Positions 1 to 7,296 are shown, counted from the stretch's first letter. The stretch: 11,916 nucleotides of DNA from JBBTXG01 sp038062375 (GCA_038062375.1 JBBTXG010000004.1:1-11916); one strand, 5' to 3'. The notes: a model not told the origin generated them from the sequence alone. Program-made: numbers and translations.

Positions 1-1
1 G

Positions 2-74
2 CTCCGCGGCCAGGGCTCGAACCTGGGACATCCTCGTTAACAGCGAGGCGCTCTACCAACTGAGCTACCGCGGA
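2..74 (-). tRNA. tRNA-Asn (anticodon GTT)
   Basis: On the minus strand the sequence folds as a full cloverleaf. The 7-bp acceptor stem pairs TCCGCGG (74-68) with CCGCGGA (9-3). The D arm carries GTAGCTCAGTTGGTAGAGC. The anticodon stem CCTCG/CGAGG closes the loop CTGTTAA, whose central GTT reads Asn codons, and the T loop is GGTTCGAGCCC. The discriminator base is G at position 2. Position 1 gives a C that may be the first base of CCA, but the window ends there, so whether CCA is encoded cannot be seen. Confidence 0.96.
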
Positions 75-95
75 ATGTGGGATTGCTCTAAGTAA

Positions 96-123
96 AATAT
101 ACCGCAGAAAAAAGAAAATTCAA
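96..123 (-). promoter_or_regulatory. Putative promoter of tRNA-Asn
   Basis: Minus-strand -35 TTGAAT (123-118), a 16-bp spacer and -10 TATATT (101-96). The -10 ends 21 nt before the tRNA 5' end, as expected for a short tRNA leader. Read directly from the sequence; activity is inferred. Confidence 0.6.
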
Positions 124-131
124 GACCCCTC

Positions 132-163
132 TTGACAAGAAGGAATGGTTGGTATGTTAGAAT
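132..163 (+). promoter_or_regulatory. Putative promoter of the DUF2795 gene
   Basis: TTGACA at 132-137 and TAGAAT at 158-163 preceded by TGT, an extended -10 (TGn). The 20-bp spacing is long for sigma-70, so the extended -10 may do most of the work. Transcription would begin near 168-171, next to an ATG at 168 that opens a 19-codon reading frame ending before the DUF2795 ATG. Confidence 0.5.
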
Positions 164-237
164 AAGTATGGGGGTTGTCATCGGAGAGAAGTGTTTTTCA
201 AAGGTCGATTTCTATAACAATACATAAGTATAATCAT

Positions 238-441
238 ATGCCGTACCTCATGCCCGATGGAGGGCGGGCTGAAAGGGTACTGCAAAAGATTGATTATCCT
301 ACCACCAAAGGAAATCTTATTGAGCAAGCAATCAGCCGAGGTGCTTCCGAAGACATGATTATCATGCTCGAGGATCTGCCTGTCGAAGCATTCGATGGCA
401 TTTCCGCCACAAAGGTCACACCCCAAGTTACACGGATATAA
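238..441 (+). CDS. DUF2795 domain protein
   Basis: A 67-residue protein, the only plus-strand gene in the window. Residues 10-60 read as one DUF2795 domain: RAERVLQKIDYPTTKGNLIE, then GASEDMIIMLEDLP and a final F-DGISA segment, a small helical fold of unknown role found as a stand-alone protein in many bacteria. The start is uncertain. ATG 238 begins just before the recognisable domain; the frame is open upstream to a TTG at 175, which would add 21 residues that resemble nothing I know. No clear Shine-Dalgarno sequence precedes either start. It is divergent from the tRNA and convergent with rpoD, with a strong hairpin 30 bp after its stop. The family assignment rests on recalled sequence pattern. 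Confidence 0.75.
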   Translation: MPYLMPDGGRAERVLQKIDYPTTKGNLIEQAISRGASEDMIIMLEDLPVEAFDGISATKVTPQVTRI

Positions 442-471
442 CCTGCATGGAATCTCTACAGCCCGTACTCT

Positions 472-517
472 AACCGAGATTTGGATACACTCCAAATCTC
501 GGTTTTAGTATCCTTTT
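472..517 (+). terminator. Rho-independent terminator between DUF2795 gene and rpoD
   Basis: A perfect 14-bp inverted repeat: AACCGAGATTTGGA (472-485), loop TACAC, TCCAAATCTCGGTT (491-504). On the plus strand it is followed by a broken T-rich run (503-517). On the minus strand it starts directly after the rpoD stop codon but lacks a T run, so there it may protect the 3' end rather than terminate. Confidence 0.75.
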
Positions 518-1743
518 AACTTTCTCAAGTTTCGATGCTCGCGGATTTTTTCGAGAGACTTGGCCTCAATCTGTCGGATACGCTCTCTCGTAACTCCAAA
601 CTGGCCTCCGACCTCTTCTAACGTATGCGTCACTCCGTCTTCTAATCCAAAACGAAGGGAAAGAATTTTCTGCTCTCTTGGATTTAAATCTACAATGATC
701 TCTTTTAAGCGCTCCCTCAACAACGCGCGAGCAGCTTCTACCGAAGGAGGAGGAACTTTCTCGTCTTCCACAAATTCGGCTAAAACGCTGTCTTCTTCGT
801 CATCTCCGATGGGGGTTTCGAGTGAAATGGTTTCCTGAGAAATACGCTGAATATGTCGTACTTTATCTACCTGGAGCCCCATTTCAGCGGCAATCTCTTC
901 TGCAAGAGCCTCTCTCCCCAACTCTTGAAGCAATTGCCGCCTTATTTGCGTGTACTTGGAGATCGTCTCTATCATGTGCACGGGGATGCGAATCGTCCTT
1001 GCTTGATCAGCCAATGCGCGAGTGATTGCCTGCCTAATCCACCACGTGGCATACGTGGAAAACTTGTACCCCCTTCTCCAGTCGAATTTCTCTACTGCGC
1101 GGAACAGACCTAAATTTCCCTCCTGGATTAAATCGAGAAGCGTTAAATTGGGCGATCTCCCTACATATCTCTTTGCAATAGAGACCACCAAACGAAGGTT
1201 TGCCTTTGCAAGTCGTTTCTTTGCCTCTTGATCGCCTTGTTCAATCCGTTTTGCTAATTCGCGCTCTTGTTCCGCAGTCACAAAAGAAATTTTTCCAATT
1301 TCTCTCAAATACATTTGGACCGGATCTAATGGCGCCTCTGAATCTTTAAACGAGAGAAGCTCCTTTTCTTTTGGCTTCTCAATATCATCTAAATACTCTT
1401 TTGCAGACTCTATCTGAATTCCTTCGTCCTCTAACTGTTGATATAATCCTTCCAACCCCTCGATATCTTTTTCAATGTGAGGAAACGCGTGGAGAATTTC
1501 AGCATACGTCACAAATCCTCTCTGCCGCGATTTTTCAATGAGCTCTTGAATTTTCTCTTGCGTTACAAGACCAGTAGATCTTTGGCTCCCTTGTTTTTGC
1601 GAGGCTTTTATTTTTGCTTTTCTCTCCAAGACAGTTCTCTTTGCCGCTTGCCGGGTTCCTTTTTCTGCATTCCCTGCAATCCTTCTCTTTCGCCCTCGTC
1701 TCTTTACTTCCTTTGTTTTTAACAATCTCTGTTTTTTTGTCAT
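505..1743 (-). CDS. rpoD: RNA polymerase major sigma factor RpoD/SigA
   Basis: Primary sigma-70 factor, 412 aa, which directs RNA polymerase to housekeeping promoters. Domains in order: a basic Lys/Arg-rich N-terminal tail (about 1-55); a region 1.1-like helical segment (57-112); region 1.2 from LDPVQMYLREIG (139-150); region 2 with the strongly conserved LIQEGNLGLFRAVEKFDW (205-222) and YKFSTYATWWIRQAITRA (226-243); region 3 (252-330); region 4 with the -35-binding helix-turn-helix around VTRERIRQIEAKSLEKIR (384-401). It is much shorter than E. coli RpoD because the large insert between regions 1.2 and 2 is absent, as in many bacteria. The ATG lies 8 bp after the dnaG stop, so the two are very likely co-transcribed. 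Canonical -35/-10 boxes elsewhere in the window agree with a standard primary sigma factor. Confidence 0.98.
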   Translation of the reverse strand: MTKKQRLLKTKEVKRRGRKRRIAGNAEKGTRQAAKRTVLERKAKIKASQKQGSQRSTGLVTQEKIQELIEKSRQRGFVTYAEILHAFPHIEKDIEGLEGLYQQLEDEGIQIESAKEYLDDIEKPKEKELLSFKDSEAPLDPVQMYLREIGKISFVTAEQERELAKRIEQGDQEAKKRLAKANLRLVVSIAKRYVGRSPNLTLLDLIQEGNLGLFRAVEKFDWRRGYKFSTYATWWIRQAITRALADQARTIRIPVHMIETISKYTQIRRQLLQELGREALAEEIAAEMGLQVDKVRHIQRISQETISLETPIGDDEEDSVLAEFVEDEKVPPPSVEAARALLRERLKEIIVDLNPREQKILSLRFGLEDGVTHTLEEVGGQFGVTRERIRQIEAKSLEKIREHRNLRKLKGY

Positions 1744-1751
1744 AGCTTCAG

Positions 1752-3548
1752 TTACAGAGCGTGCAGTTCGCGACTTATATGGCGGAACTCTTCCATTAAC
1801 AAATGAATTTTCTCTGAATCGCGGAGTGTTTCTGCTTCCTTGATATCCTGGGTTATGCGATCAAGCTTCGCTTTCATTGAAAGCGCCTTCAGCTCATGTA
1901 AGCACATTCCAAGCTCTTCTTCTAAACTCTTCCCCTCAACTCTCTGCGCTCCTTCTCTTTCGGTCTCCATAAACTCTCTTTTCAAAGAAAGATATTGAAG
2001 GAATTGAAGAGTTCCCTGATCGAACACATCTTGATCTTTTGCATTTTCTGCCCGAAATTCTGGATATCTTCTCATCCCCTCTAAAATATCTTGATATTTG
2101 AGCGAAAAACACGCAACGTATTCTTCGGTGAACAATCGCATATGAGCAGGTTCGCCGAGCACAAGAGTCAATGCTCTCTCTTCTAAAAGTTCCTTTCGGG
2201 TCTTTAAGGGTTTGGGGTCATCCACCGAGCCTTCCGCAAAGGCTTCATGAATGTGACTCTCTCCCCGAATCTTGTCTAATTCCTCGTGAATACTTTCCTC
2301 CTTTACCTGAAGTTCAGTCGCGAGAATTCCTGTCCAATGAGATTGCTCGATTTTATTGGGAATTTTCTTAATCAAAGGAAGAAGATGTTGCGCAATCTTC
2401 TTTTTTCCTTCTGCTGTTGTTTTGTCAAAACGAGATACGGTTGTTTGAAATGTAAATTCAACGAGAGAACATGCGCGCTCTACACACTGTTTCCAAAGTT
2501 CAGGACTTTCCAACACCGTATCTGCGGGATCCTTATCTTCCGGCATTGAGATTACCTTCACTTCAAATCCCTGCGCGAGCGCAAGTTCCACGCTCCGTCT
2601 CGTTGCGTGATCCCCTGCCGTATCCATATCAAATGCGGTAAGAAGGTTTTCTGAATAGCGTTTGAGAATCTGCAGTTGCTGGAGCGTTAAAGCCGTGCCC
2701 GAAGTTGCCACCACATTTTCTGACCCTGCTCGTGAAACCATAATTGCATCCATGTACCCTTCTACCAAAATACAAAAACCTTGCTGGCGGATGCTAACCT
2801 TGGCCTTATCCAACCCGTAAAGGATCCTGCTTTTATCGTAAATAAGAGTACTCGGGGTGTTGATGTACTTTGCAATCCCTTCTCTTTGGTTTTCAAATAT
2901 CCTCCCCCCAAAGCCTGCCACTTGAGAATTCAGATCAAAAATCGGAAACATAATCCGTGAGCGAAATCGATCATAGAGACCACCTGTACTGCGGACGCTT
3001 AATCCCGCTTTTGCAATTTGATCCTCGCGATACCCTTTGCTTCGCAAAAATTGGCTAAGGCTATCGGCCGTATCTGGCGCATATCCGAGTCGCCATCGCG
3101 AGATACCATCTTCTGTCACTCCCCTTTTGAGTACATATGCTTTTGCTGCCTTCCCAGCAGTAGAAAAATTCAGCTGCCTTTCAAAGAATTGCGTGGCAAG
3201 TTCTCCAATATCGTAAAGTTGCCGGCGTTCCGTCTGGAGCTGTTCATACAAGGGATCATGTCTTGGGAGCTCTACGCCTGCTTTTTGTGCAACCAATCGA
3301 AGAGCGTCTCCGAACTCGATGCCCTCGATCTTCATGATAAATTTAAAAATATCGCCTCCTTCACTGCATCCTCCAAAGCAATGCCAAATCTGCCTCGCGG
3401 GCGAAACAAAAAAAGAAGGACTCTTTTCTGAATGAAAGGGGCAGCGAGCCCTCCAATTTGCTCCAGCTTTTTGGAGCTTCACATATCCTCCAACCAATTC
3501 CACAATATCCAGGCGTTCTTTGATTTCTTGGATGGACGAAGAAAACAT
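1752..3548 (-). CDS. dnaG: DNA primase DnaG
   Basis: Synthesises the RNA primers for replication. 598 aa, a normal length. The N-terminal CHC2 zinc-binding domain has ligands C36, H39, C57 and C61; the last pair is spaced C-x3-C (HCFGGCSEGG) instead of the usual C-x2-C. The catalytic core (about 120-370) contains the TOPRIM fold: the acidic VEGYMD (262-267, E263), FDMDTAG (306-312, D307 and D309) and DPAD (340-343), which bind the catalytic metals. The C-terminal part from about 440 is helical and divergent, as expected for the helicase-binding domain. The ATG at 3548 gives the standard primase N-terminus (IKERLDIVELVGGYVKL). No clear ribosome binding site is visible. It sits 31 bp after the cupredoxin gene and 8 bp before rpoD. 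Confidence 0.98.
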   Translation of the reverse strand: MFSSSIQEIKERLDIVELVGGYVKLQKAGANWRARCPFHSEKSPSFFVSPARQIWHCFGGCSEGGDIFKFIMKIEGIEFGDALRLVAQKAGVELPRHDPLYEQLQTERRQLYDIGELATQFFERQLNFSTAGKAAKAYVLKRGVTEDGISRWRLGYAPDTADSLSQFLRSKGYREDQIAKAGLSVRSTGGLYDRFRSRIMFPIFDLNSQVAGFGGRIFENQREGIAKYINTPSTLIYDKSRILYGLDKAKVSIRQQGFCILVEGYMDAIMVSRAGSENVVATSGTALTLQQLQILKRYSENLLTAFDMDTAGDHATRRSVELALAQGFEVKVISMPEDKDPADTVLESPELWKQCVERACSLVEFTFQTTVSRFDKTTAEGKKKIAQHLLPLIKKIPNKIEQSHWTGILATELQVKEESIHEELDKIRGESHIHEAFAEGSVDDPKPLKTRKELLEERALTLVLGEPAHMRLFTEEYVACFSLKYQDILEGMRRYPEFRAENAKDQDVFDQGTLQFLQYLSLKREFMETEREGAQRVEGKSLEEELGMCLHELKALSMKAKLDRITQDIKEAETLRDSEKIHLLMEEFRHISRELHAL

Positions 3549-3579
3549 GGAGTGAAAGATTACTGATTATTGTTGATTG

Positions 3580-4056
3580 TTATTCCACAACAATCGTGCC
3601 GCCCTTATCTGGATTTCGGTGATCGTGATATCCCCATTCTCCTTTGATATCAAAACGAAAAGGCCATTCTTGCCCGAAAGGAATTGGCTTGCAGGCATCG
3701 AAGATTTCTCCGACCTCTTGGGTGGCGCATTTTTGTATGGCCGAACCCGGATATAATGTATGGCTTGGATGAATGTCACTCGCTGGCCATATCGATCGTG
3801 AACTCTTATTTTGAAACACTACCCTATCTCCTGCCTTGATTGAAAGATCTTGCGGAGAAAAACCTGCGTCTGTAGAAAGGACTAGGTGCTCGGAAGGTTC
3901 TTCTTTTGGTAACTCTCTCTGTTGTTCAACTGAAGAGATAGATTCATTAGAACCAGGAGAACCTTCTTGCCTCGTCCCCTCGCCACTCAACAAAACGATA
4001 CCTACGAGAATAAGAATTCCAATGATCCCAACAATAACGAAAACTCGAGAATTCAT
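3580..4056 (-). CDS. Membrane-anchored cupredoxin-domain protein
   Basis: 158 aa. One hydrophobic segment (residues 5-24) with a short N-terminus reads as a membrane anchor or uncleaved signal, followed by a Ser/Glu-rich linker (25-56) and a plastocyanin/azurin-like beta domain (57-158), so the domain should lie outside the cell membrane. The C-terminal copper loop of plastocyanins (Y-C-x-x-H) is replaced by WGYHDHRNPDKGGTIVVE. Candidate metal ligands are H96 and H99 (DIHPSH), C110, C122, H144 and H146. I recall similar YHDH-x-NP domains in candidate-phyla proteins, so this variant is probably conserved rather than decayed. Electron transfer or metal binding is inferred. The start lies 7 bp after the preceding gene's stop, indicating an operon. 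Confidence 0.82.
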   Translation of the reverse strand: MNSRVFVIVGIIGILILVGIVLLSGEGTRQEGSPGSNESISSVEQQRELPKEEPSEHLVLSTDAGFSPQDLSIKAGDRVVFQNKSSRSIWPASDIHPSHTLYPGSAIQKCATQEVGEIFDACKPIPFGQEWPFRFDIKGEWGYHDHRNPDKGGTIVVE

Positions 4057-4063
4057 AACTTAT

Positions 4064-5008
4064 TTAAGAAAGACTGTTTACAAGCCCATAGGCGCCATAG
4101 GTAATCATGTAGCTCAAACTATAGTTTCCAAATGCTTCCTCAAATTTTTTCGCGAGCTCTCCATAGTTCACTCTTGCTTTCTTTGCAGCAAGATCTTCGC
4201 CTTCCAGTGAATTCACATAATCCCTGGCGATCGTCTCGGCTTCCTTGAGATACGCTATTTGTTCTCTGACAAGTTCTCCAAGGTCTCCGGATTCTCCACG
4301 ACCACCATAGACTCTCGCATCCCGAGGGTATAGATCTTCAAGTCTCTTGAGCGCCGCAATCCAGTTTTCAGTCGAATAAGAAGTTTTCCCGTTGACAATT
4401 GGTCCCTCAAGCCACGCATGGGCTTTGTGATGAATAAGGTCTCCGACGAGCAGTGTGTTCAAACTTGGAAGAGAGGCTATGGTCTGATTTGTAGAGATAC
4501 CCCTCATATGTAATTCTCTAAGCTCGACTTTCTTCCCATTGCTCAAATGAAGAATATATGTATCTTGGAAGGTAACGTCTGGCTCTCTTAGTTTTGGATA
4601 GGTTTCTTCCGTAAACATCTTTGCCATGCTCACGAAATAGTATTTTTTGTACTCGTGGATGGGACGCATATTTTCTTTCGTATCGTTTGAAACGATCACC
4701 TTAGCTCCGAGTCTCTGAAACGCACCCATCCCGTTAAATTTATCTGGATTGGGATGCGTAACAACCAAATGGGTAATAGGATGTTCCGTCTTTGTCCGCA
4801 AAAACTCAATCGATTTTTGCGCAATTTCTTCGGTGAACTGCGCGTCAAAAACAACCACCTCTACGCCAGTATCATAGAAATAGTTTTTCGTGTTGAATCC
4901 CCCTGCGTCGGATTCAAAAGTGTAGAGCGTCTCTATTTTAGAATATGAATTCTCCATAAAGCTTCTTTTTATTTCATCTACGCTAGCAACTTTTCTTCGT
5001 TTCTTCAA
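4064..5008 (-). CDS. Metallo-beta-lactamase-fold protein with degenerate metal site
   Basis: 314 aa from a TTG at 5008, or 297 aa from an ATG at 4957 (Met18); the frame has no other early ATG. The MBL fold is seen in VVTHPNPDKFNG (82-93), HMRGISTNQTIASLPSLN (167-184), LLVGDLIHH (186-194) and ENWIAALKRLEDLYP (214-228). The usual HxHxDH is here H85-x-N87-x-D89-K90; H167 and D190 remain, but the last His motif (PGHG) is YGGRG. Two to three of the canonical zinc ligands are thus replaced, so a normal di-zinc hydrolase site is doubtful. No signal peptide is visible. It lies 12 bp downstream of the 249-aa gene and 7 bp upstream of the cupredoxin gene. Substrate unknown. Confidence 0.8.
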   Translation of the reverse strand: MKKRRKVASVDEIKRSFMENSYSKIETLYTFESDAGGFNTKNYFYDTGVEVVVFDAQFTEEIAQKSIEFLRTKTEHPITHLVVTHPNPDKFNGMGAFQRLGAKVIVSNDTKENMRPIHEYKKYYFVSMAKMFTEETYPKLREPDVTFQDTYILHLSNGKKVELRELHMRGISTNQTIASLPSLNTLLVGDLIHHKAHAWLEGPIVNGKTSYSTENWIAALKRLEDLYPRDARVYGGRGESGDLGELVREQIAYLKEAETIARDYVNSLEGEDLAAKKARVNYGELAKKFEEAFGNYSLSYMITYGAYGLVNSLS

Positions 5009-5020
5009 TCCTCTTTTCCC

Positions 5021-5770
5021 TCATTGCCCATTATTTCTTTCGAGATTTCTTCGATAAAAGCTCGCGCGTGATTGCCCGCCTTCATTGCGATGCCATGGCC
5101 TCGCTTCATATCCTTTCTTCATGCCAGTCTCACTTGGTTGTTCCTTCTTCTCTGCGCTCACGCCCATCACCTTATTAACTCCTTGCGTGGGATATTTTCC
5201 TATATTTTTTTGTAATTCTGGCTGGATTTGGAGCATTTCCTCTTCGGTGACTCCCCTATTTTTCGCCAATTCAGGTCTTTGGTCTTTCCCAAAGCCGACA
5301 TGAAGAGCAACTGCTTTGTCATCGGAATCAAGATGCGCTACTCTCGATAGTTCACGGCGAAAATCCTCCTTCGTAACAATCTTTTTCCTTCCAAACTCAC
5401 TATAAGGATTAAATGTGCCGTTTTCATAGCCAAAGCCCTTTGCGAGTCGCCCCGCCTTATCCTTTCCTAAAAATTTCTCCCATTCGGGAAGGATTTCTTC
5501 TGTAAACTCTTTTTGAGTAATGCCGGGGGAATAAGCTCGCTGATCCAAATTTTTGACCATGAGCCCTGCGATGTTCTTCTGCGTTGGAGTGGCGTGCGAC
5601 GCTCCCTTCACCCTTTGAAAAGCCTGCTGGCCCGTCATCCACTTAAACATGCTCTTTTTTTCTGAACTCTTTTGGAGCCTGTCTTTCCCCCATCCCATTC
5701 TCTGATGGTCCTCTCTGATCGTCCTCCAAAGCCTCGCTAAGTATCCCTCTTTTCTTGTAAAATCTTTCAT
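5021..5770 (-). CDS. Hypothetical protein, 249 aa, unrecognised
   Basis: I do not recognise this protein. It is hydrophilic and rich in Lys, Arg, Glu and Gln, with no membrane segment or signal peptide. The middle (about 75-160) has a repeated style of charged segments such as TQKEFTEEILPEWEKFLGKD and VTKEDFRRELSRVAHLDSDD, and the C-terminus (215-249) is very basic with RPWHRNEGGQSRASFYRRN. This could indicate nucleic-acid contact, but that is speculation. It is the first gene of the run leading to the MBL-fold, cupredoxin, dnaG and rpoD genes. The ATG at 5770 is preceded 6 nt upstream by a -10-like TAGCAT, suggesting a leaderless transcript. The long frame, a conventional start and tight spacing to the next gene (12 bp) support a real gene. 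Confidence 0.7.
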   Translation of the reverse strand: MKDFTRKEGYLARLWRTIREDHQRMGWGKDRLQKSSEKKSMFKWMTGQQAFQRVKGASHATPTQKNIAGLMVKNLDQRAYSPGITQKEFTEEILPEWEKFLGKDKAGRLAKGFGYENGTFNPYSEFGRKKIVTKEDFRRELSRVAHLDSDDKAVALHVGFGKDQRPELAKNRGVTEEEMLQIQPELQKNIGKYPTQGVNKVMGVSAEKKEQPSETGMKKGYEARPWHRNEGGQSRASFYRRNLERNNGQ

Positions 5771-5776
5771 ACTCTA

Positions 5777-5805
5777 ATGCTAGGACAAAAAACACTTAAA
5801 AGCAA
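5777..5805 (-). promoter_or_regulatory. Putative promoter before the 249-aa gene (leaderless)
   Basis: Minus-strand TTGCTT (5805-5800), a 17-bp spacer and TAGCAT (5782-5777), with 6 nt between the -10 and ATG 5770. Each box differs from consensus at two positions. If active it could drive the whole run to rpoD. Confidence 0.45.
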
Positions 5806-5811
5806 ATAGAC

Positions 5812-5867
5812 CCAATTGCTTCATGGGCCACACTGATAGTGCACAAATTTGGAGCACTCTCAATTGG
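5812..5867. repeat. Nested inverted repeat between the MDR gene and the 249-aa gene
   Basis: Outer arms CCAATTG (5812-5818) and CAATTGG (5861-5867) enclose AGTGC (5838-5842) and GCACT (5854-5858), which in turn flank the palindrome CAAATTTG (5844-5851). It lies just after the MDR-gene stop and upstream of the 5770 promoter, so it may be a weak terminator or an operator. No clear T run follows it. Confidence 0.4.
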
Positions 5868-5874
5868 TTTGCCG

Positions 5875-6813
5875 TTATTTGATCCCTAGCACAACTTTGC
5901 CTTTTGAGTGCTTTGTTTGCAGGTAGGCGAGCGCTTCTGCTGCTTGCTCTAAAGGGAAAGTCTTATCAATCTCTATCTTCAGAACTCCTTGGTCCACAAG
6001 TTCGGCAAGTTTGGATAAACGCTCGCTGGTTACTTGGGTGAACTGTGCTATGGCATTCACGCCGTATTGTGCCATGAGATCTTGGCGCGGTTGTTCGAGC
6101 ATCGAGACGATCACGCCCCCTTTCTTTAAAACCGTAAACGATCTCTCATACGTTTCTCCGCCCACCGTATCAAAGACTGCGTCATAGTCGCGCAGCAAAT
6201 CCTCAAAACGCTTTGTCTTGTAATCTATCACTTCGTCTGCTCCCAAATCTCTTGTGTAATTTACATCGTCAGCACTCGCGGTCGTTGCGATATAGGCTCC
6301 AAGGTGTTTTGCGATTTGAATGGCGAATGTTCCAATGCCTCCTGCGCCTCCATGAATGAGAACCCTCTGTCCTTTCTGGAATTTCATATGATCCATAAGC
6401 CCTTGCCACGCACTCACTCCTGCAAGCGGCAGCGCGGCTGCTTCAATGTGGTTCACACGCTTGGGTTTGCGAGCAATCGTCTTTGTATTCGCAAGCGCAA
6501 CCTCGGCAAAAGAACCAGAACCGCCATTCAAAACACCTGCCTGCCCATACACTTCGTCGCCTTCCTGAAAAGTGGCAACGTCTTCGCCGATCTTCTTTAC
6601 CACGCCAGAAAAATCAAATCCCAGAGTCGCGGGGAATTGCAAAGGCGCCATCTGCTGTAAATACCCTTCGCGGATTTTCCAATCTACAGGATTCAGTCCG
6701 GCAGCATACACCTCAACCAGAACTTTTCCCGCAGCAATAATTGGCTCCGGCGCGTCCATTTTTATCTCAACAACTTCACTTCCTCCATATTTGTTCAATT
6801 GCGCTGCTTTCAT
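5875..6813 (-). CDS. Zinc-independent MDR oxidoreductase (quinone oxidoreductase-like)
   Basis: 312 aa, NADPH-dependent medium-chain dehydrogenase/reductase of the zeta-crystallin/quinone oxidoreductase branch, presumably cytoplasmic. The N-terminal GroES-like domain begins MKAAQLNKYGG and carries AAGLNPVDWKIREG (37-50) and LGFDFSGVV (64-72). The Rossmann domain has the nucleotide-binding GGAGGIG (155-161), then FDTVGGETY (214-222), and a C-terminal GKVVLGI (305-311). The catalytic and structural zinc Cys/His residues of alcohol dehydrogenases are absent. ATG 6813 is preferred because it gives the family N-terminus; a TTG at 6846 would add 11 unconserved residues. It overlaps the preceding 61-aa gene by 38 bp, suggesting coupled translation. 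The substrate cannot be told. Confidence 0.93.
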   Translation of the reverse strand: MKAAQLNKYGGSEVVEIKMDAPEPIIAAGKVLVEVYAAGLNPVDWKIREGYLQQMAPLQFPATLGFDFSGVVKKIGEDVATFQEGDEVYGQAGVLNGGSGSFAEVALANTKTIARKPKRVNHIEAAALPLAGVSAWQGLMDHMKFQKGQRVLIHGGAGGIGTFAIQIAKHLGAYIATTASADDVNYTRDLGADEVIDYKTKRFEDLLRDYDAVFDTVGGETYERSFTVLKKGGVIVSMLEQPRQDLMAQYGVNAIAQFTQVTSERLSKLAELVDQGVLKIEIDKTFPLEQAAEALAYLQTKHSKGKVVLGIK

Positions 6814-6961
6814 GTTCTTTGGCTGATTTGTCGACGAGAACTTCAAGGGTCTCGAGTTCGCTCGAGGTAAGCGTATCTTTCAATGCCAAAAGCGTAAGAG
6901 TTGCCTCTCTCGCCTTCTCAAAATTCTGGAGCTGGTTTGTTTCTGAAGTTTTGGTAGCCAT
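6776..6961 (-). CDS. Small hypothetical protein, 61 aa
   Basis: Begins at ATG 6961, 14 bp after the stop of the 104-aa gene, and runs 38 bp into the MDR gene. The sequence is polar and helix-prone (TNQLQNFEKAREATLTLLAL, then LTSSELETLEVLVDKSAKE) with no membrane segment. I do not recognise a family. Support comes from its own good promoter placed for a leaderless start and from its position inside an operon-like run; the length alone would not be convincing. Confidence 0.55.
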   Translation of the reverse strand: MATKTSETNQLQNFEKAREATLTLLALKDTLTSSELETLEVLVDKSAKEHESSAIEQIWRK

Positions 6962-6967
6962 ATTTCT

Positions 6968-6995
6968 AGTATAGGTCAAAACCGTCTAAAGTCAA
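6968..6995 (-). promoter_or_regulatory. Putative promoter, leaderless, for the 61-aa gene and MDR gene
   Basis: Minus-strand TTGACT (6995-6990), a 16-bp spacer and TATACT (6973-6968), each one mismatch from consensus. The -10 ends 6 nt before ATG 6961, so RNA would start at or beside the A of the ATG. It lies inside the 3' end of the upstream 104-aa gene. Confidence 0.6.
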
Positions 6996-7290
6996 CCTTC
7001 GTTATACTACTTTTCTGAAAATGAACAGCCTCAAGTTCAGCAAGAACTTCCGTAGCAGAAAAGCCGATTTTGGCCACAAAGAAAACTTTATCTGGATGGA
7101 TTTTTCGTGCCTTCTCTACAGCGTCGCTCGACGTATCTCCTTGATAAACACTTCTTGTCTCAACTTCTATAGCTAAAAACTTTCCATTCTGTTGAGGTTC
7201 ATACTGGTGCTTTATCTCGCCATAAATCCTATTGCCCTCCTCGGCTAATTGCTGGATATTAACGTTTTTTATCAATTCCTCATTTTCCAT
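6976..7290 (-). CDS. DUF5678-like protein, 104 aa
   Basis: The protein contains GKFLAIEVETRSVYQGDTSSDAVEKARKIHPDKVFFVAKIGF (written here only as a landmark in pieces: GKFLAIEVET at 36-45, SSDAVEKARKIHPDK around 54-68, FFVAKIGF at 70-77). This pattern, a strand of the type 'GKFLAI-(D/E)', then a helix with A-x-x-K-A-R-x-x-x-PD and a closing F-x-x-x-(K/R)IGF, resembles small DUF5678-type proteins common in candidate-phyla genomes and archaea; their function is unknown. The family call is from memory. ATG 7290 is placed 6 nt after a perfect extended -10. It heads the module with the 61-aa and MDR genes. Confidence 0.65.
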   Translation of the reverse strand: MENEELIKNVNIQQLAEEGNRIYGEIKHQYEPQQNGKFLAIEVETRSVYQGDTSSDAVEKARKIHPDKVFFVAKIGFSATEVLAELEAVHFQKSSITKVDFRRF

Positions 7291-7296
7291 AAGAAT

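Noticed and set aside
229..234. TATAAT just before the DUF2795 ATG at 238 as a promoter
   Set aside because: It ends only 3 nt before the ATG, and no -35-like sequence or TGn extension is present at the right distance.
3018..3431. Plus-strand frame of 137 codons opposite dnaG
   Set aside because: It lies wholly antisense to the conserved primase N-terminal region, has low-complexity composition and no family resemblance; it is a shadow of dnaG.
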